Shown: positions 1 to 8,996, counted from the stretch's first letter. The stretch: 63,268 nt of DNA from Metaruminococcus_A sp964607135 (GCA_964607135.1 CAZSIV010000014.1:1-63268), one strand, 5' to 3'. Notes: generated from the sequence alone by a model not told the origin. A program made the numbers and translations.

Positions 1-128
1 AAGCGCTTTGTCTTTCTTCCCTGTGAGGGTGCAGTCTCTTTGCGGCCAGAACGCAAGGAAAGGTCAAAAGCGTTTATTGGGAAATGGCTGTCTCATAAAT
101 TGAGTCTCTGTATTGAACAAGAAAATGA

Positions 129-167
129 AGTGGGAGCTTGTCATAACGGCGGGCTCCTGCTTTTTTT
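129..167 (+). terminator. Rho-independent terminator of an upstream gene outside the window
   Basis: A 9-bp stem (129-137 with 153-161, two G-U pairs) is followed by a run of T. It presumably ends a transcript entering from the left. I see no convincing coding end in bases 1-128. Confidence 0.6.
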
Positions 168-188
168 GCGTTTTCCGAAAAAACACTC

Positions 189-216
189 ATATCGAAGGCT
201 TTCTCCTGCATATAAT
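189..216 (+). promoter_or_regulatory. possible sporulation-type (SigmaE/K-like) promoter
   Basis: An ATA-containing element near 189-193 lies 15 nt before CATATAAT at 209-216, which resembles mother-cell sigma factor promoters. The TATAAT could equally serve a SigmaA promoter, although no good -35 is present. Suggestive only. Confidence 0.3.
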
Positions 217-245
217 ATGGGTAGTAATTTGAGAGGAGTGGAATT

Positions 246-1265
246 TTGGGATACAAATGCAGGCATTTTTTTGCCGACTCCAACGGTTCGCAGGGATACG
301 TCAGCCTGATCGCTTCCAACACGGCCAGATTGGAACGATTTGAACAGCTGATCGGTTATCCGCAGGAATTTACAAACCGGTTATACGCCCGCTTGTGCAA
401 AATCGCCGAAGAAGATGGAATAGAGCTCCAGGTGATCCACGATTGCATCAGCAACGAGGTGCAGGGAGCTCTTCTCCCGGAAAAGGGCTGTGGATTCTGG
501 AACCTTCCGCTCTACCGGTCCGGTTTCCGTCATCTGTCCGACCTGCCCTTAGAAAAAACACTGGATGATATCCGGGAAAATCTCGGCGCCGCCTATGAGC
601 ACTTTGCGGCAGCTTTAAAAATCCACGACGATTGGGAAAAGGTTTATATCTCCGAGACCGATTTTAAAGCGCTTGACGCTTTGACGGCCGAAACCATCGA
701 CCGTTTGCTGGGGGAGTGTCCCGCAGATCAGACCGGCAGCGAGGTCCACCGCTTTTTCGGAGCGGCGACCATGCGCGGATCGTTTGACTACATCACCGAT
801 CTGACGGCGGACGTAGAGAAACGGTATTTTATTAAGGGCCGACCGGGAACAGGAAAATCCACCTTCTTGAAAAAAATCACCGCAGCCGCCTTAAAACGGG
901 GGCAGGATGCCGAAATTTACCACTGCGCCTTTGACCCGGACAGCTGGGACATGGTGATTTTCCGCGGGCTCGGCATCTGTTTGTTTGACAGCACTTCGCC
1001 CCATGAGTATTTCCCCGACCGCCCCGGAGATGAAATCATAGACGTTTATGCAAACTGCGTCAAGGCTGGAACGGATGAAAAATACACTGCGGAGTTGGAA
1101 AAATTCCAGAAAGAATATAAAAACGAGGTGGGGCAGGCGGTCTCCCTGCTCCGGCAGGTCAACGAAATTTATGATGAGTTAAGTCTCATGGCCAAATCAC
1201 AGTTTTCTCCTGAGGAATTCGAAGAAGAATACCGCCGTATTTCAGAACGGATATTGAAAGAATGA
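246..1265 (+). CDS. P-loop ATPase of the PRK06851 type, first nucleotide-binding half degenerate
   Basis: This is a 339-residue protein of unknown cellular role. The C-terminal half has a clear Walker A (GRPGTGKST, residues 198-206), followed by the H-C-x-x-D-P-D-S segment seen in PRK06851-type ATPases of spore formers. The N-terminal half looks like a second copy of the same fold: it starts with the same H-x-F/FF and G-x-x-S pattern, but the Walker A position (about residues 35-46, LIGYPQEFTNRL) has lost the glycines and the lysine. The start is TTG, set by AGGAG seven bases upstream. It is flanked by terminators, so it is probably monocistronic. The ATPase fold is well supported; the function is unknown. 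Confidence 0.75.
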   Translation: MGYKCRHFFADSNGSQGYVSLIASNTARLERFEQLIGYPQEFTNRLYARLCKIAEEDGIELQVIHDCISNEVQGALLPEKGCGFWNLPLYRSGFRHLSDLPLEKTLDDIRENLGAAYEHFAAALKIHDDWEKVYISETDFKALDALTAETIDRLLGECPADQTGSEVHRFFGAATMRGSFDYITDLTADVEKRYFIKGRPGTGKSTFLKKITAAALKRGQDAEIYHCAFDPDSWDMVIFRGLGICLFDSTSPHEYFPDRPGDEIIDVYANCVKAGTDEKYTAELEKFQKEYKNEVGQAVSLLRQVNEIYDELSLMAKSQFSPEEFEEEYRRISERILKE

Positions 1266-1311
1266 AAAACCGAGGGTGTGCTGACTGATTTCAGCACACC
1301 CTCGGTTTTTT
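1265..1311. terminator. bidirectional terminator
   Basis: A perfect 20-bp stem (1265-1284 with 1291-1310) has a 6-nt loop, with A-tract on one side and T-tract on the other. It serves the ATPase gene on the plus strand and the RidA gene on the minus strand. Confidence 0.9.
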
Positions 1312-1363
1312 ACTGCACTCTTTTAAACGGAAAGACGGTTTCTTTTTATTCCTGCGGTGTCGT

Positions 1364-1726
1364 TTATTTTTGCTGTGGCTTGTAAGCGACCGCATCCATC
1401 TGACACAGGCAGGCTGAACCGACAAATTCAGTGACAACGGTCATTCTTGCTGGCGCGCCGTTTTTAAAATATTCTCTGAATACATCGGCGCCTTTTCGGA
1501 AATCACCGACATTCTTAATGTAATAGTTTAACTGGACAATGTCGTCAAGCGTCGCTCCGACTGTTGACAACGTCTGCGCCATGCTCTCAATGGTCGCTCT
1601 GGTCTGATGGACAATATCGTCTGTGTCCTGGCCGCCGCCGTGATGCGCTAAAAAGATGTAGTCTCCGGCTACGACGCAGGAAGAACAGGTGTCGTCTCCG
1701 CAATGGGTAGGCATTTTTCTGATCAT
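1364..1726 (-). CDS. ridA: RidA family protein (reactive imine/enamine deaminase)
   Basis: This 120-residue protein matches the YjgF/YER057c/UK114 family, whose RidA members hydrolyse 2-aminoacrylate-type enamines and imines released by PLP enzymes. The conserved Arg in the A-R-x-x-V segment is present. The family's usual Glu near the C terminus (E-A-V/I-A) is Asp here (M-D-A-V-A), so this may be a non-RidA subgroup. An ATG 69 bases further upstream exists, but the start at 1726 has GGAG at the right distance and gives the normal family length. The gene is monocistronic and converges with the ATPase gene. Confidence 0.8.
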   Translation of the reverse strand: MIRKMPTHCGDDTCSSCVVAGDYIFLAHHGGGQDTDDIVHQTRATIESMAQTLSTVGATLDDIVQLNYYIKNVGDFRKGADVFREYFKNGAPARMTVVTEFVGSACLCQMDAVAYKPQQK

Positions 1727-1827
1727 TTGTTTCGCTCCATTCTTATCAGTTTGCTTTGTTTTCCTGATTTTAACATGGAGATATGAAAATTTCAACTTTC
1801 CAGACGAAAATAGAACCTCTTCTGTAC

Positions 1828-1856
1828 TTGTGAAAAAAGGGGAATTATGCTATACT
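1828..1856 (+). promoter_or_regulatory. SigmaA promoter for purB
   Basis: TTGTGA (1828-1833) and TATACT (1851-1856) are separated by 17 nt, and lie upstream of purB. Confidence 0.65.
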
Positions 1857-1893
1857 TTTTAAGTTGTATTGTAACAGAAGTAGGAGGATGCCC

Positions 1894-3324
1894 ATGAGCA
1901 GGAATTATGAAAGTCCGTTCAGCACACGGTATGCGAGCCCTGAAATGCAGGAGCTTTTTTCGTCCGATTATAAATTTAAAACCTGGCGCAGGCTTTGGAT
2001 TTCTTTGGCGAAAGCCGAACAGAGCTGCGGTCTTCCCATCACCGATGAACAGATCAGGCAGCTGGAGGAACACGCGGAGGATATCAACTACGACGTGGCC
2101 ACTGCGCGTGAAAAAGAGGTGCGGCACGACGTGATGGCCCATGTTTACGCCTACGGCGTCCAGTGCCCGGATGCAAAAGGGATCATCCATTTGGGGGCGA
2201 CCTCCTGCTATGTCGGCGATAATACCGACGTCATCATCATGCGGGAGGCGCTCAAGGTTGTCCGGCGGAAGCTCGTCAACGTCATGTCGAATCTCTCTTC
2301 CTTCGCGATGGAATACCGCTCTATGCCCGCGCTCGCCTATACCCATCTTCAGCCGGCCCAGCTGACCACCGTTGGAAAGCGCGCCACCCTCTGGCTCAAT
2401 GAGTTTTTGATGGATTACGAGGAGCTGGAATACCGGATCTCCTCTTTAAAGCTCCTCGGCTCGAAGGGAACGACGGGGACGCAGGCCAGCTTTGTCGAGC
2501 TCTTTGAAGGGGACAGCGGAAAAATCAAGGCGGTAGAGGATGCCATCGCCCGGGATATGGGGTTTGACAGCGTCGTTCCGGTCTCCGGCCAGACCTATTC
2601 CCGCAAGGTGGATGCACAGGTTCTCGCCACCCTCGGCGGGATCGCCCAGTCAGCCAGTAAATTTGCCACCGACCTGCGGATCCTGCAAAACTTCAAAGAG
2701 ATGGAAGAGCCCTTTGAGGCCCATCAGATCGGCTCTTCGGCGATGCCCTATAAACGCAACCCCATGAGGAGCGAGCGGATCACGGCCCTGGCGCGGTATG
2801 TGATCATCGACACCCTCAATCCGGCCTTTACCTCCGCCACTCAGTGGTTCGAGCGCACCCTCGACGACAGCGCCAATAAACGGCTTTCGGTCGCGGAAGG
2901 GTTTTTGGCGGTCGATTCGATCCTGAATATCCTGCTCAACGTCACAAAGGGATTGGTGGTTTATCCGAAGGTGGTGGAACAGCGGGTGATGAAGGAGCTC
3001 CCCTTTATGGCGACGGAAAACATCATGATGTCCGCTGTCAAAAAAGGCGGGGACCGCCAGGAGTTGCATGAAAAACTCAGGCTCCACTCCATTGCCGCCG
3101 CGAAGGTGGTGAAGGAGGAAGGGGGAGAAAACGACTTGATCGACCGCATCTGTGCGGACGAGTCGTTTAAACTCACCCGGGAAGAGATCGACGCCATCCT
3201 TAAGCCGATCAATTTCGTAGGCCGCTCCGTCGAACAGGTGGAGGAATACATTTCATCCTGCATCCAGCCGGTGCTGAAAAAAAACAGCTCAATTTTAGGT
3301 GAAAGTGCTGAACTTTCGGTTTAA
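1894..3324 (+). CDS. purB: adenylosuccinate lyase
   Basis: PurB cleaves SAICAR to AICAR and fumarate, and adenylosuccinate to AMP and fumarate, in purine synthesis. The 476-residue protein carries the fumarase/aspartase superfamily signature SSAMPYKRNP near residue 280, containing the catalytic flexible-loop serine, and H-L-G-A-T-S near residue 104. Two ATGs (1888 and 1894) follow the AGGAGG at 1882-1887; only 1894 leaves a workable 6-nt gap. It stands alone with its own promoter, about 47 kb from the other pur genes of this window, so it is probably regulated separately. Confidence 0.95.
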   Translation: MSRNYESPFSTRYASPEMQELFSSDYKFKTWRRLWISLAKAEQSCGLPITDEQIRQLEEHAEDINYDVATAREKEVRHDVMAHVYAYGVQCPDAKGIIHLGATSCYVGDNTDVIIMREALKVVRRKLVNVMSNLSSFAMEYRSMPALAYTHLQPAQLTTVGKRATLWLNEFLMDYEELEYRISSLKLLGSKGTTGTQASFVELFEGDSGKIKAVEDAIARDMGFDSVVPVSGQTYSRKVDAQVLATLGGIAQSASKFATDLRILQNFKEMEEPFEAHQIGSSAMPYKRNPMRSERITALARYVIIDTLNPAFTSATQWFERTLDDSANKRLSVAEGFLAVDSILNILLNVTKGLVVYPKVVEQRVMKELPFMATENIMMSAVKKGGDRQELHEKLRLHSIAAAKVVKEEGGENDLIDRICADESFKLTREEIDAILKPINFVGRSVEQVEEYISSCIQPVLKKNSSILGESAELSV

Positions 3325-3326
3325 TA

Positions 3327-3355
3327 TTGACTTTGTTTTTGATACCTTATATAAT
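3327..3355 (+). promoter_or_regulatory. SigmaA promoter for secDF
   Basis: TTGACT (3327-3332) and TATAAT (3350-3355) are 17 nt apart. The roughly 120-nt leader that follows holds a short GC hairpin near 3400-3415, but no recognised riboswitch. Confidence 0.7.
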
Positions 3356-3480
3356 ATTTTGTAATATACATGAAAGGATGAGCTATAATAGGGAGAAAGC
3401 GCCGCTTTTCAGGCGTCTTCCCTTATCGCACGGCCCATTCATGTGTGTTATTACAAGAAAAACATTGGAGGAGTAACCCC

Positions 3481-4899
3481 ATGAAACGAACGCCAAAACC
3501 AGTGTTTTTTATAGTGACTGTTTTGACGCTGCTCTTTACTTACCTCGCTTTTTTTGGCATCAGTACAACCTATGGCGACATCAAGACAGTGATTGTAAAA
3601 GGCTCGGAGGACATCCGGCTGGGAATCGACATCCGCGGTGGTGTCGACGTCACCTTTACCCCTGCGACGGATGAGATCGGCAGCGTCACCAACGAGCAGC
3701 TTGCCGCTGCTCAGGCGGCGATCGAGCAGCGGATGATCTCGGGCAACATCACCGATTATGAGATTTACGCGGATACCAACAACAAGCGGATCATCGTCCG
3801 TTTCCCCTGGAAGTCGGACGAGACGAACTTTGACCCGGAAGCGGCAATCGAAGAACTCGGCGCGACCGCGCTGCTGACCTTCCGGGAAGGATATGAAACG
3901 GACGAGCAGGGCCTCCCGAGCGGTGTGACGAAGGAAAATATCATTTTGAACGGGAACGACGTCAAGTCCGCCCGGGCGGTCGTCGACACTGAAAAGAACG
4001 AGCCGGTGGTTCAGCTGGAACTGGAGAGCTCCGGCGTGGAAAAATTTGCCGAAGCGACCACCCGTCTTTCGTCGGAGAGCCCGAAAGGGTACATCTCAAT
4101 CTGGATGGACGACGACATGATCTCCTATGCGCAGGTTCAGGCTGCGCTCACCGACGGATCGGCGATCATCACCGGCGGTTTTACCCCGGAGTCCGCGCAG
4201 ACCCTCGCGAACCGAATTGAAGCGGGTGCGCTTCCGTTTAACCTGGAGACTTCCAACTTCAGCACGATCAGCCCGACGCTCGGGCAGGGCGCACTCGAAG
4301 CGATGATCATCGCCGGGATCATCGCCTTTGTCCTCGTCGCCATCTTCATGATTGTGATCTACCGGCTGCCCGGTGTGGTTTCTGTGATTGCGCTGGCAGG
4401 GCAGATGGCGGGGTCGATTGCCGCCGTGTCGGGATTTTTCCCCTTTTTCTCAAGCTTTACCCTGACCTTGCCGGGTATTGCCGGCATCATCCTCTCCCTC
4501 GGCATGGGGGTCGATGCGAACGTGATCTCGGCCGAGCGCATTAAGGAGGAAATCCGCTCCGGCAAGTCGATCGACGGCGCGCTCAATGCGGGCTATGAAC
4601 GGGCCTTCAGCGCAATATTTGACGGCAATATCACGATGGTGATCGTCGCCATCGTCTTAATGGGCGCCTTTGGCCCGCCGGCCAGCCTTTTCTCGCAGCT
4701 TCTTTCCCCGGTCTTCTTTATGTTCGGGCCGGTCGCCGCCGGGACGATCTACTCCTTCGGCTATACTCTGTTGGTAGGCGTTATTTTCAACTTCATCTTC
4801 GGCGTCACTGCTTCCAAACTGATGCTGAAATCCATTTCCCGGTTTAGCTTCTTCAGGAAACCGCAGTATTACGGAGGTGATAAAGTTGAAAAAGCTTAA
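3481..4899 (+). CDS. secD: protein translocase subunit SecD
   Basis: SecD works with SecF at the membrane to drive late steps of Sec-dependent export using the proton or sodium gradient. The 472-residue protein has an N-terminal membrane segment, the L-G-I-D-I-R-G-G-V-D motif typical of SecD near residue 45, a periplasmic-type P1 domain, and five closely packed C-terminal membrane segments with the G-M-G-V-D-A-N-V motif in TM4. The start is set by GGAGGAG 8 nt upstream. It is followed by secF with a 14-nt overlap, so the two are separate but translationally coupled, unlike the fused SecDF of Bacillus. Confidence 0.95.
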   Translation: MKRTPKPVFFIVTVLTLLFTYLAFFGISTTYGDIKTVIVKGSEDIRLGIDIRGGVDVTFTPATDEIGSVTNEQLAAAQAAIEQRMISGNITDYEIYADTNNKRIIVRFPWKSDETNFDPEAAIEELGATALLTFREGYETDEQGLPSGVTKENIILNGNDVKSARAVVDTEKNEPVVQLELESSGVEKFAEATTRLSSESPKGYISIWMDDDMISYAQVQAALTDGSAIITGGFTPESAQTLANRIEAGALPFNLETSNFSTISPTLGQGALEAMIIAGIIAFVLVAIFMIVIYRLPGVVSVIALAGQMAGSIAAVSGFFPFFSSFTLTLPGIAGIILSLGMGVDANVISAERIKEEIRSGKSIDGALNAGYERAFSAIFDGNITMVIVAIVLMGAFGPPASLFSQLLSPVFFMFGPVAAGTIYSFGYTLLVGVIFNFIFGVTASKLMLKSISRFSFFRKPQYYGGDKVEKA

Positions 4900-5848
4900 A
4901 TTCTACGATATTATTGGAAAAAGAAAGATCTTCTTTATCATTTCCTCGGCAATTCTCTTGCTGGCGATCCTCTTTTCGCTGATCTTCGGTGTGAAATTCG
5001 ACATCGAGTTTGTCGGCGGTTCGATGGCGACCTACTCCTATACGGGCGAAATCGATGTCGAGAAGGCGCAGACTGTCACGGAAACGGCGCTGAACCGGTC
5101 GGTCAACATCCAGCAGTCTCAGGATCTCTCCACCGGCAAGGACAATCTGGTCATCTCCCTCAACGGCACGGAGAGCCTGACGCAGGAGGAACAGGCGGCA
5201 ATGACCAGCGCCTTGACGGACGAGTTTTCCGCAAATGAGTTCAGCCTGGAGCAAATCAACAACGTTGATCCGGTGATCGGCCAGGAATTCCTGCTGAAAT
5301 CCCTCCTAGCTGTCGGAGTGGCGAGTCTTCTGATGATTATTTACATCGCTTTCCGCTTCCGGAAAATCGGGGGATGGTCTGCGGGCGTCATGGCGGTTAT
5401 TGCATTACTCCACGATGCGGTTGTCATCTATCTGATCTTTGTCCTTTTCGGAATTCCGATTAACAACAATTTTATCGCTGCGGTTCTGACGATTTTGGGT
5501 TATTCGATCAACGCGACAATCGTCGTTTACGACCGTGTTCGAGAAAATAAACGGCTGATGGGAAATAAAACGCCGGTTGCAGAACTGGTGAACACCAGTG
5601 TCAATCAGTCTTTAACTCGTTCGATCAATACGACCGTTGCGACGATTTTAGCTTTAGCGGCCGCTTGTGTGCTGGCGTTGATCTTCAATGTCAATACGAT
5701 TCTCACCTTTGCATTTCCGCTGATTATCGGCATGGTTTCCGGTGTTTACTCCTCTTTGTGTATTTCCAGTTCTCTGTGGGTGGTCTGGCAGGAGCACAAG
5801 CAGAAAAGAAACAGCTATGCAAATCGTGCTGCGAAGAAAAAAGCTTAA
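4886..5848 (+). CDS. secF: protein translocase subunit SecF
   Basis: SecF is the partner of SecD. Visible are the N-terminal membrane segment, the I-E-F-V-G-G-S segment after it, and the C-terminal membrane block with the G-Y-S-I-N-A-T-I-V-V-Y-D-R family motif. The best start is TTG at 4886, with GGAGG eight bases upstream (4873-4877). The GTG at 4877 overlaps that Shine-Dalgarno and is unlikely. The start lies inside the end of secD. The protein is 320 residues, a normal length. Confidence 0.93.
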   Translation: MKKLKFYDIIGKRKIFFIISSAILLLAILFSLIFGVKFDIEFVGGSMATYSYTGEIDVEKAQTVTETALNRSVNIQQSQDLSTGKDNLVISLNGTESLTQEEQAAMTSALTDEFSANEFSLEQINNVDPVIGQEFLLKSLLAVGVASLLMIIYIAFRFRKIGGWSAGVMAVIALLHDAVVIYLIFVLFGIPINNNFIAAVLTILGYSINATIVVYDRVRENKRLMGNKTPVAELVNTSVNQSLTRSINTTVATILALAAACVLALIFNVNTILTFAFPLIIGMVSGVYSSLCISSSLWVVWQEHKQKRNSYANRAAKKKA

Positions 5849-5853
5849 TCAAC

Positions 5854-5884
5854 GAAAGCCGTTTCAAAATGAGAAACGGCTTTC
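5854..5884 (+). terminator. hairpin after secF, weak terminator
   Basis: A 12-bp perfect stem (5854-5865 with 5873-5884) sits between secF and the next gene. The T-run after it is poor, and the Shine-Dalgarno of the next gene begins within 10 nt, so some read-through is likely. Confidence 0.5.
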
Positions 5885-5908
5885 TGTTCATTGAAGGGGG
5901 AAAAAGAC

Positions 5909-6691
5909 ATGATTTTCGGTATTTCGACAGCGTGTATGTACCCTAAAAATCTGGAGCTGGTGATCCGGCAATATGGGGAGAGCGGCATTCGGGATATCGA
6001 AATCTTTTTTAACACGTTCAGTGAACTGACTCCCGATTATGTGAAGGGAATTGAACGGCTGCTGCAACAGTATGGGATGAAGGTTCACGCTGTCCACCCT
6101 TTTACGTCGGGAATCGAACCGCTGATGCTTTTTTCGGAATATGAACGGCGGATGGGGGATATGCTCGATTTTTACCGCCGCTTTTTTGAAATCATGCAGC
6201 GGTTTGGCGCCCGGATCTTTGTGTTTCACGGGGATCACAAAGCGAGCTCTAATACAGCTGAGCTGTATGCGCAGCGGTATTCTTACCTGCGTGAAGCGGC
6301 TTTGCCCTATGGCGTGACAGTCGCGCAGGAAAATATTTCCCGTTGCAAGTCCGGAGATCTGTCCTTTTTAGCAGAGCTTTCACAGCTTTTGAAAGACGAA
6401 ATATCCTTTGTTTTTGACATCAAGCAGGCGCTTCGCTCCGGTTTGGAACCCATGGAGGTTCTGCGTGTGATGGACCGGCGTGTTGTCCATATTCATGCTA
6501 ACGATCATGCCGCCGAACGGGATTGCCTCCTGCCGGGAAATGGAAACTTTGATTTTCGTGGGCTGTACGCCTTTTTAAAAGAACAAGGAGTTACCCCTTC
6601 CACGATGATCGAGGTCTACCGAAATAATTTTAAGGAAGAATTTGAATTGATCAAATCGCTGGAATTTATGTCTGAATTTTGTAACAAATGA
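5909..6691 (+). CDS. sugar phosphate isomerase/epimerase family TIM-barrel protein
   Basis: The 260-residue protein fits the xylose-isomerase-like / AP endonuclease 2 TIM-barrel superfamily, whose members isomerise or epimerise sugars using a divalent metal. Pointers are the Q-E-N segment near residue 145, F-D-I-K near 177, H-I-H-A-N-D near 199 and a late Glu in M-I-E-V-Y, the usual metal-ligand positions. The ATG at 5909 follows GAAGGGGG. The substrate cannot be told from sequence. It follows secDF on the same strand and may be partly co-transcribed with it. Confidence 0.7.
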   Translation: MIFGISTACMYPKNLELVIRQYGESGIRDIEIFFNTFSELTPDYVKGIERLLQQYGMKVHAVHPFTSGIEPLMLFSEYERRMGDMLDFYRRFFEIMQRFGARIFVFHGDHKASSNTAELYAQRYSYLREAALPYGVTVAQENISRCKSGDLSFLAELSQLLKDEISFVFDIKQALRSGLEPMEVLRVMDRRVVHIHANDHAAERDCLLPGNGNFDFRGLYAFLKEQGVTPSTMIEVYRNNFKEEFELIKSLEFMSEFCNK

Positions 6692-6858
6692 CAAAATATA
6701 ATTTTTAAAATTTACTATTTAATCATATAAAACCAAAGCCATATACTATATGATTAGTTTATAAAAAGAATCATAAATTCGCTATTTCCTTTTTGATGTT
6801 AATATTGTAAAATGATTAACATAACAATTCTTGTGGAGAAAGCGGGTGGTGATGAGAT

Positions 6859-7113
6859 ATGTTTGTAACTGTTGATGGCGGTAAGGATCTGGTACAGTGC
6901 CAGTTGTTAAAGGAGGGAATTAGCACAGATTGTTCCGAACAAGTGCAGTGGTTTGGAATGTCGGTTACAGTGGAGGGCAAGACCGTTTGTATTTATCATG
7001 CTTTGTCAGATTGTCGTGAACTGGTAGAAAAGCTGATTGCAGAGATTAATAACGGCGATGTCTATCTCAACCATCTTGAATTTATTTTGGACGACTGGCT
7101 TGGCAGCTTATAA
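6859..7113 (+). CDS. small DUF6514-like protein of unknown function
   Basis: An 84-residue protein. Its layout resembles the short DUF6514 proteins common in Ruminococcaceae: a beta-rich first half, an I-Y-H-A-L-S-D step, then a helix with V-E-K-L-I-A-E-I-N and a C-terminal H-L-E-F-I-L-D-D-W. That assignment is from memory of the family pattern. GGTGGTGA supplies a ribosome site. The 167-bp AT-rich gap upstream holds two inverted repeats, AATCATATA/TATATGATT and GTTAAT/ATTAAC, the second overlapping the likely promoter region. No function can be assigned. Confidence 0.6.
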   Translation: MFVTVDGGKDLVQCQLLKEGISTDCSEQVQWFGMSVTVEGKTVCIYHALSDCRELVEKLIAEINNGDVYLNHLEFILDDWLGSL

Positions 7114-7231
7114 TTTGTCTTTTGCTCAAATTTTCGCTGTTTCCGGATTGTTTTGATTCACCTTGGTGGTGGAGATTCAGGGGAATTTTTCAAATTAGGC
7201 TCTATTTGACAACAGAGGAGGAACGCTGAAA

Positions 7232-7690
7232 ATGAAATGTCCTTTTTGTACTTACACAGAAAGTAAAGTCATTGATTCACGTCCGTCTGACGATGGAGAA
7301 AGAATCCGCAGAAGGCGGGAATGCCTTTCCTGTGGAACCAGATTTACGACCTATGAGGTCATTGAGACGACTCCGCTCATGGTGATCAAGAGGGATTGTT
7401 CCAGACAGCCTTTCAACAGGGAAAAGCTGTTAAACGGATTGACACGCGCCTGTGAAAAGCGGCCGGTGCCTTATGAAATGCTGGAACAGCTGGTAGACCA
7501 GATCGAGCACACACTGACCAATTCTTTTGTAAAAGAGGTCAGCTCTCAGGAGATCGGGGAACTGACATTGCAAAAATTAAAGGATATTGATCTGGTTGCT
7601 TATGTGCGGTTTGCTTCGGTTTACCGGGATTTTAAAGATGTCGATTCTTTTATGAATGAACTGAAGAATCTTCAAAAAAAAGAATTATAA
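7232..7690 (+). CDS. nrdR: transcriptional repressor NrdR
   Basis: NrdR represses ribonucleotide reductase genes in response to dATP/ATP. The 152-residue protein has the N-terminal zinc ribbon (CPFC at residues 3-6, CLSCG near 31-35) with the R-R-R-R-E-C linker, followed by an ATP-cone domain starting near V-I-K-R-D. GAGGAGG precedes the ATG. Its last codons overlap the end of the convergent DUF4363 gene by 6 nt. Confidence 0.95.
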   Translation: MKCPFCTYTESKVIDSRPSDDGERIRRRRECLSCGTRFTTYEVIETTPLMVIKRDCSRQPFNREKLLNGLTRACEKRPVPYEMLEQLVDQIEHTLTNSFVKEVSSQEIGELTLQKLKDIDLVAYVRFASVYRDFKDVDSFMNELKNLQKKEL

Positions 7691-8065
7691 TACGTTTTGG
7701 ACCAAGGGGAGCTGCGTGATCCAAATATGATCCATGATATTTAAGGCTTCGTCCAGTTCTGCGCAGAATACCGAGACGTCGTCATACTCAATTAAAGAGG
7801 GGAGTTTTGCGACGACGTCGGTTAAAGAATCGACCTCTGTGTGATGCGTAAAGATAATGAGCACCTGCTCCTGCTCTTCCCAGTAAGCGGCCGCTTGTTC
7901 TGCAAGCTCGGCCGCTTTCTCTTTATCCCCTGTCTCGGCGGAAATTTTCGCTTCTTGAATCAAACCGCTCATGGTCTCGTTGACCTGTTTTGTGTAATAC
8001 ACGCTGATTCCGCTGCTGATCAGAACGAGCAGGCCGATGCAGAAAACAGTGATTTTTCTAGCCAT
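7685..8065 (-). CDS. DUF4363 family membrane-anchored protein
   Basis: The 126-residue protein has one N-terminal membrane segment (about residues 5-24) and a helical extracytoplasmic part. This is the layout of DUF4363 proteins, which in Clostridia are usually encoded just after a DUF421/YetF protein, as here. It overlaps the DUF421 gene by 8 nt, indicating translational coupling. The family's function is not established; the pairing suggests a joint membrane complex. Confidence 0.75.
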   Translation of the reverse strand: MARKITVFCIGLLVLISSGISVYYTKQVNETMSGLIQEAKISAETGDKEKAAELAEQAAAYWEEQEQVLIIFTHHTEVDSLTDVVAKLPSLIEYDDVSVFCAELDEALNIMDHIWITQLPLVQNVL

Positions 8066-8747
8066 TTTGTTTCTCCGTTTTTTGTTTTGGGACGATGTAA
8101 TACTTGGCGTTTGGATCTGCTGTCATTAAAAAGATATCGCTTACCTGATAATGGTTGTCCCGGATGGTCTGTTTGAGCCATTCCTCTCCCAGCTTACAGC
8201 TGCGCAGGGCTTCTTTCATAATCCTTCCGTCGCTGACGACTACACTTGGAATAGCGGGGTCGCTCCCTTTTAGCGCAAGCATTTCGGGGGTAACGGTCTG
8301 CGCGCCGTATTTGAGCATCACGCTTACCTGCCCGGTAGTCTCCACGATAGCGTAGTGAACGTCCTCCAGGTTGAAAATGTTGTTCGACCGCAGGGACTCC
8401 ATCAGGTCGTCTATTGTAAACCGCAGCTTTTTCATGACTTTTTGATTGATTACCCCGTTGTCGATAATCACCATAGGCGTGCCTGATATCACACGCCGGA
8501 ACCCTTTGCTTTTCAGGGTGCAGGAAGAAATCAGGAATTCAAAAACCACCAGCGTCAAGATGGGAACGGCGCTCAGCACCATGGGAAGGCTGGGGTCCTC
8601 GATTGGTATGGACGCGATATTTGAGACAAGGATGGTCGTCACCAGCTCGGAAGGCTGCAATTCCCCGAGCTGGCGCTTTCCCATCAGCCGCATCGCGGCG
8701 ATTATCAGGATATAGAGTAAAATTGCCCGAAACATTACTACAAACAT
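8058..8747 (-). CDS. DUF421 (YetF-like) membrane protein
   Basis: The 229-residue protein has three N-terminal membrane segments, the R-x-x-G-K-R-Q-L-G-E-L and S-N-I-A-S-I-P motifs of DUF421 (YetF), and a C-terminal cytoplasmic domain including a G-x-P-x-x-I-I-D-x-G segment. In Bacillus several paralogues are made in sporulating cells and influence germination; here the neighbour is a gerA operon. GGTGAT precedes the ATG at 8747. It is first in a two-gene operon with DUF4363. Confidence 0.85.
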   Translation of the reverse strand: MFVVMFRAILLYILIIAAMRLMGKRQLGELQPSELVTTILVSNIASIPIEDPSLPMVLSAVPILTLVVFEFLISSCTLKSKGFRRVISGTPMVIIDNGVINQKVMKKLRFTIDDLMESLRSNNIFNLEDVHYAIVETTGQVSVMLKYGAQTVTPEMLALKGSDPAIPSVVVSDGRIMKEALRSCKLGEEWLKQTIRDNHYQVSDIFLMTADPNAKYYIVPKQKTEKQNG

Positions 8748-8996
8748 AACATCACCACGATTATTATGGGTCGGGGTGATTTTTTTATTACAAAAAATTC
8801 AGGCTGTTTTTCGTGCGGCCGAGCTGAATCAAATGGGTTAAAAATCAAAAGAGCACTTGGATTTCCCGCCTGTAAGGAAAATCGAAAATTGCCCGTCCGA
8901 ATCCGAGCTTTTTTAAGTGCCGATTTGATTTCGCCGTATTTGGCTGCTGAAACGGGCAATAATGATATTAGATGAAATCGGGAAAAGAGGGATGAT

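Noticed and set aside
40..309. 89-codon open frame at the left edge
   Set aside because: It runs through a terminator hairpin and into the ATPase gene in another frame; composition is not protein-like and there is no ribosome site.
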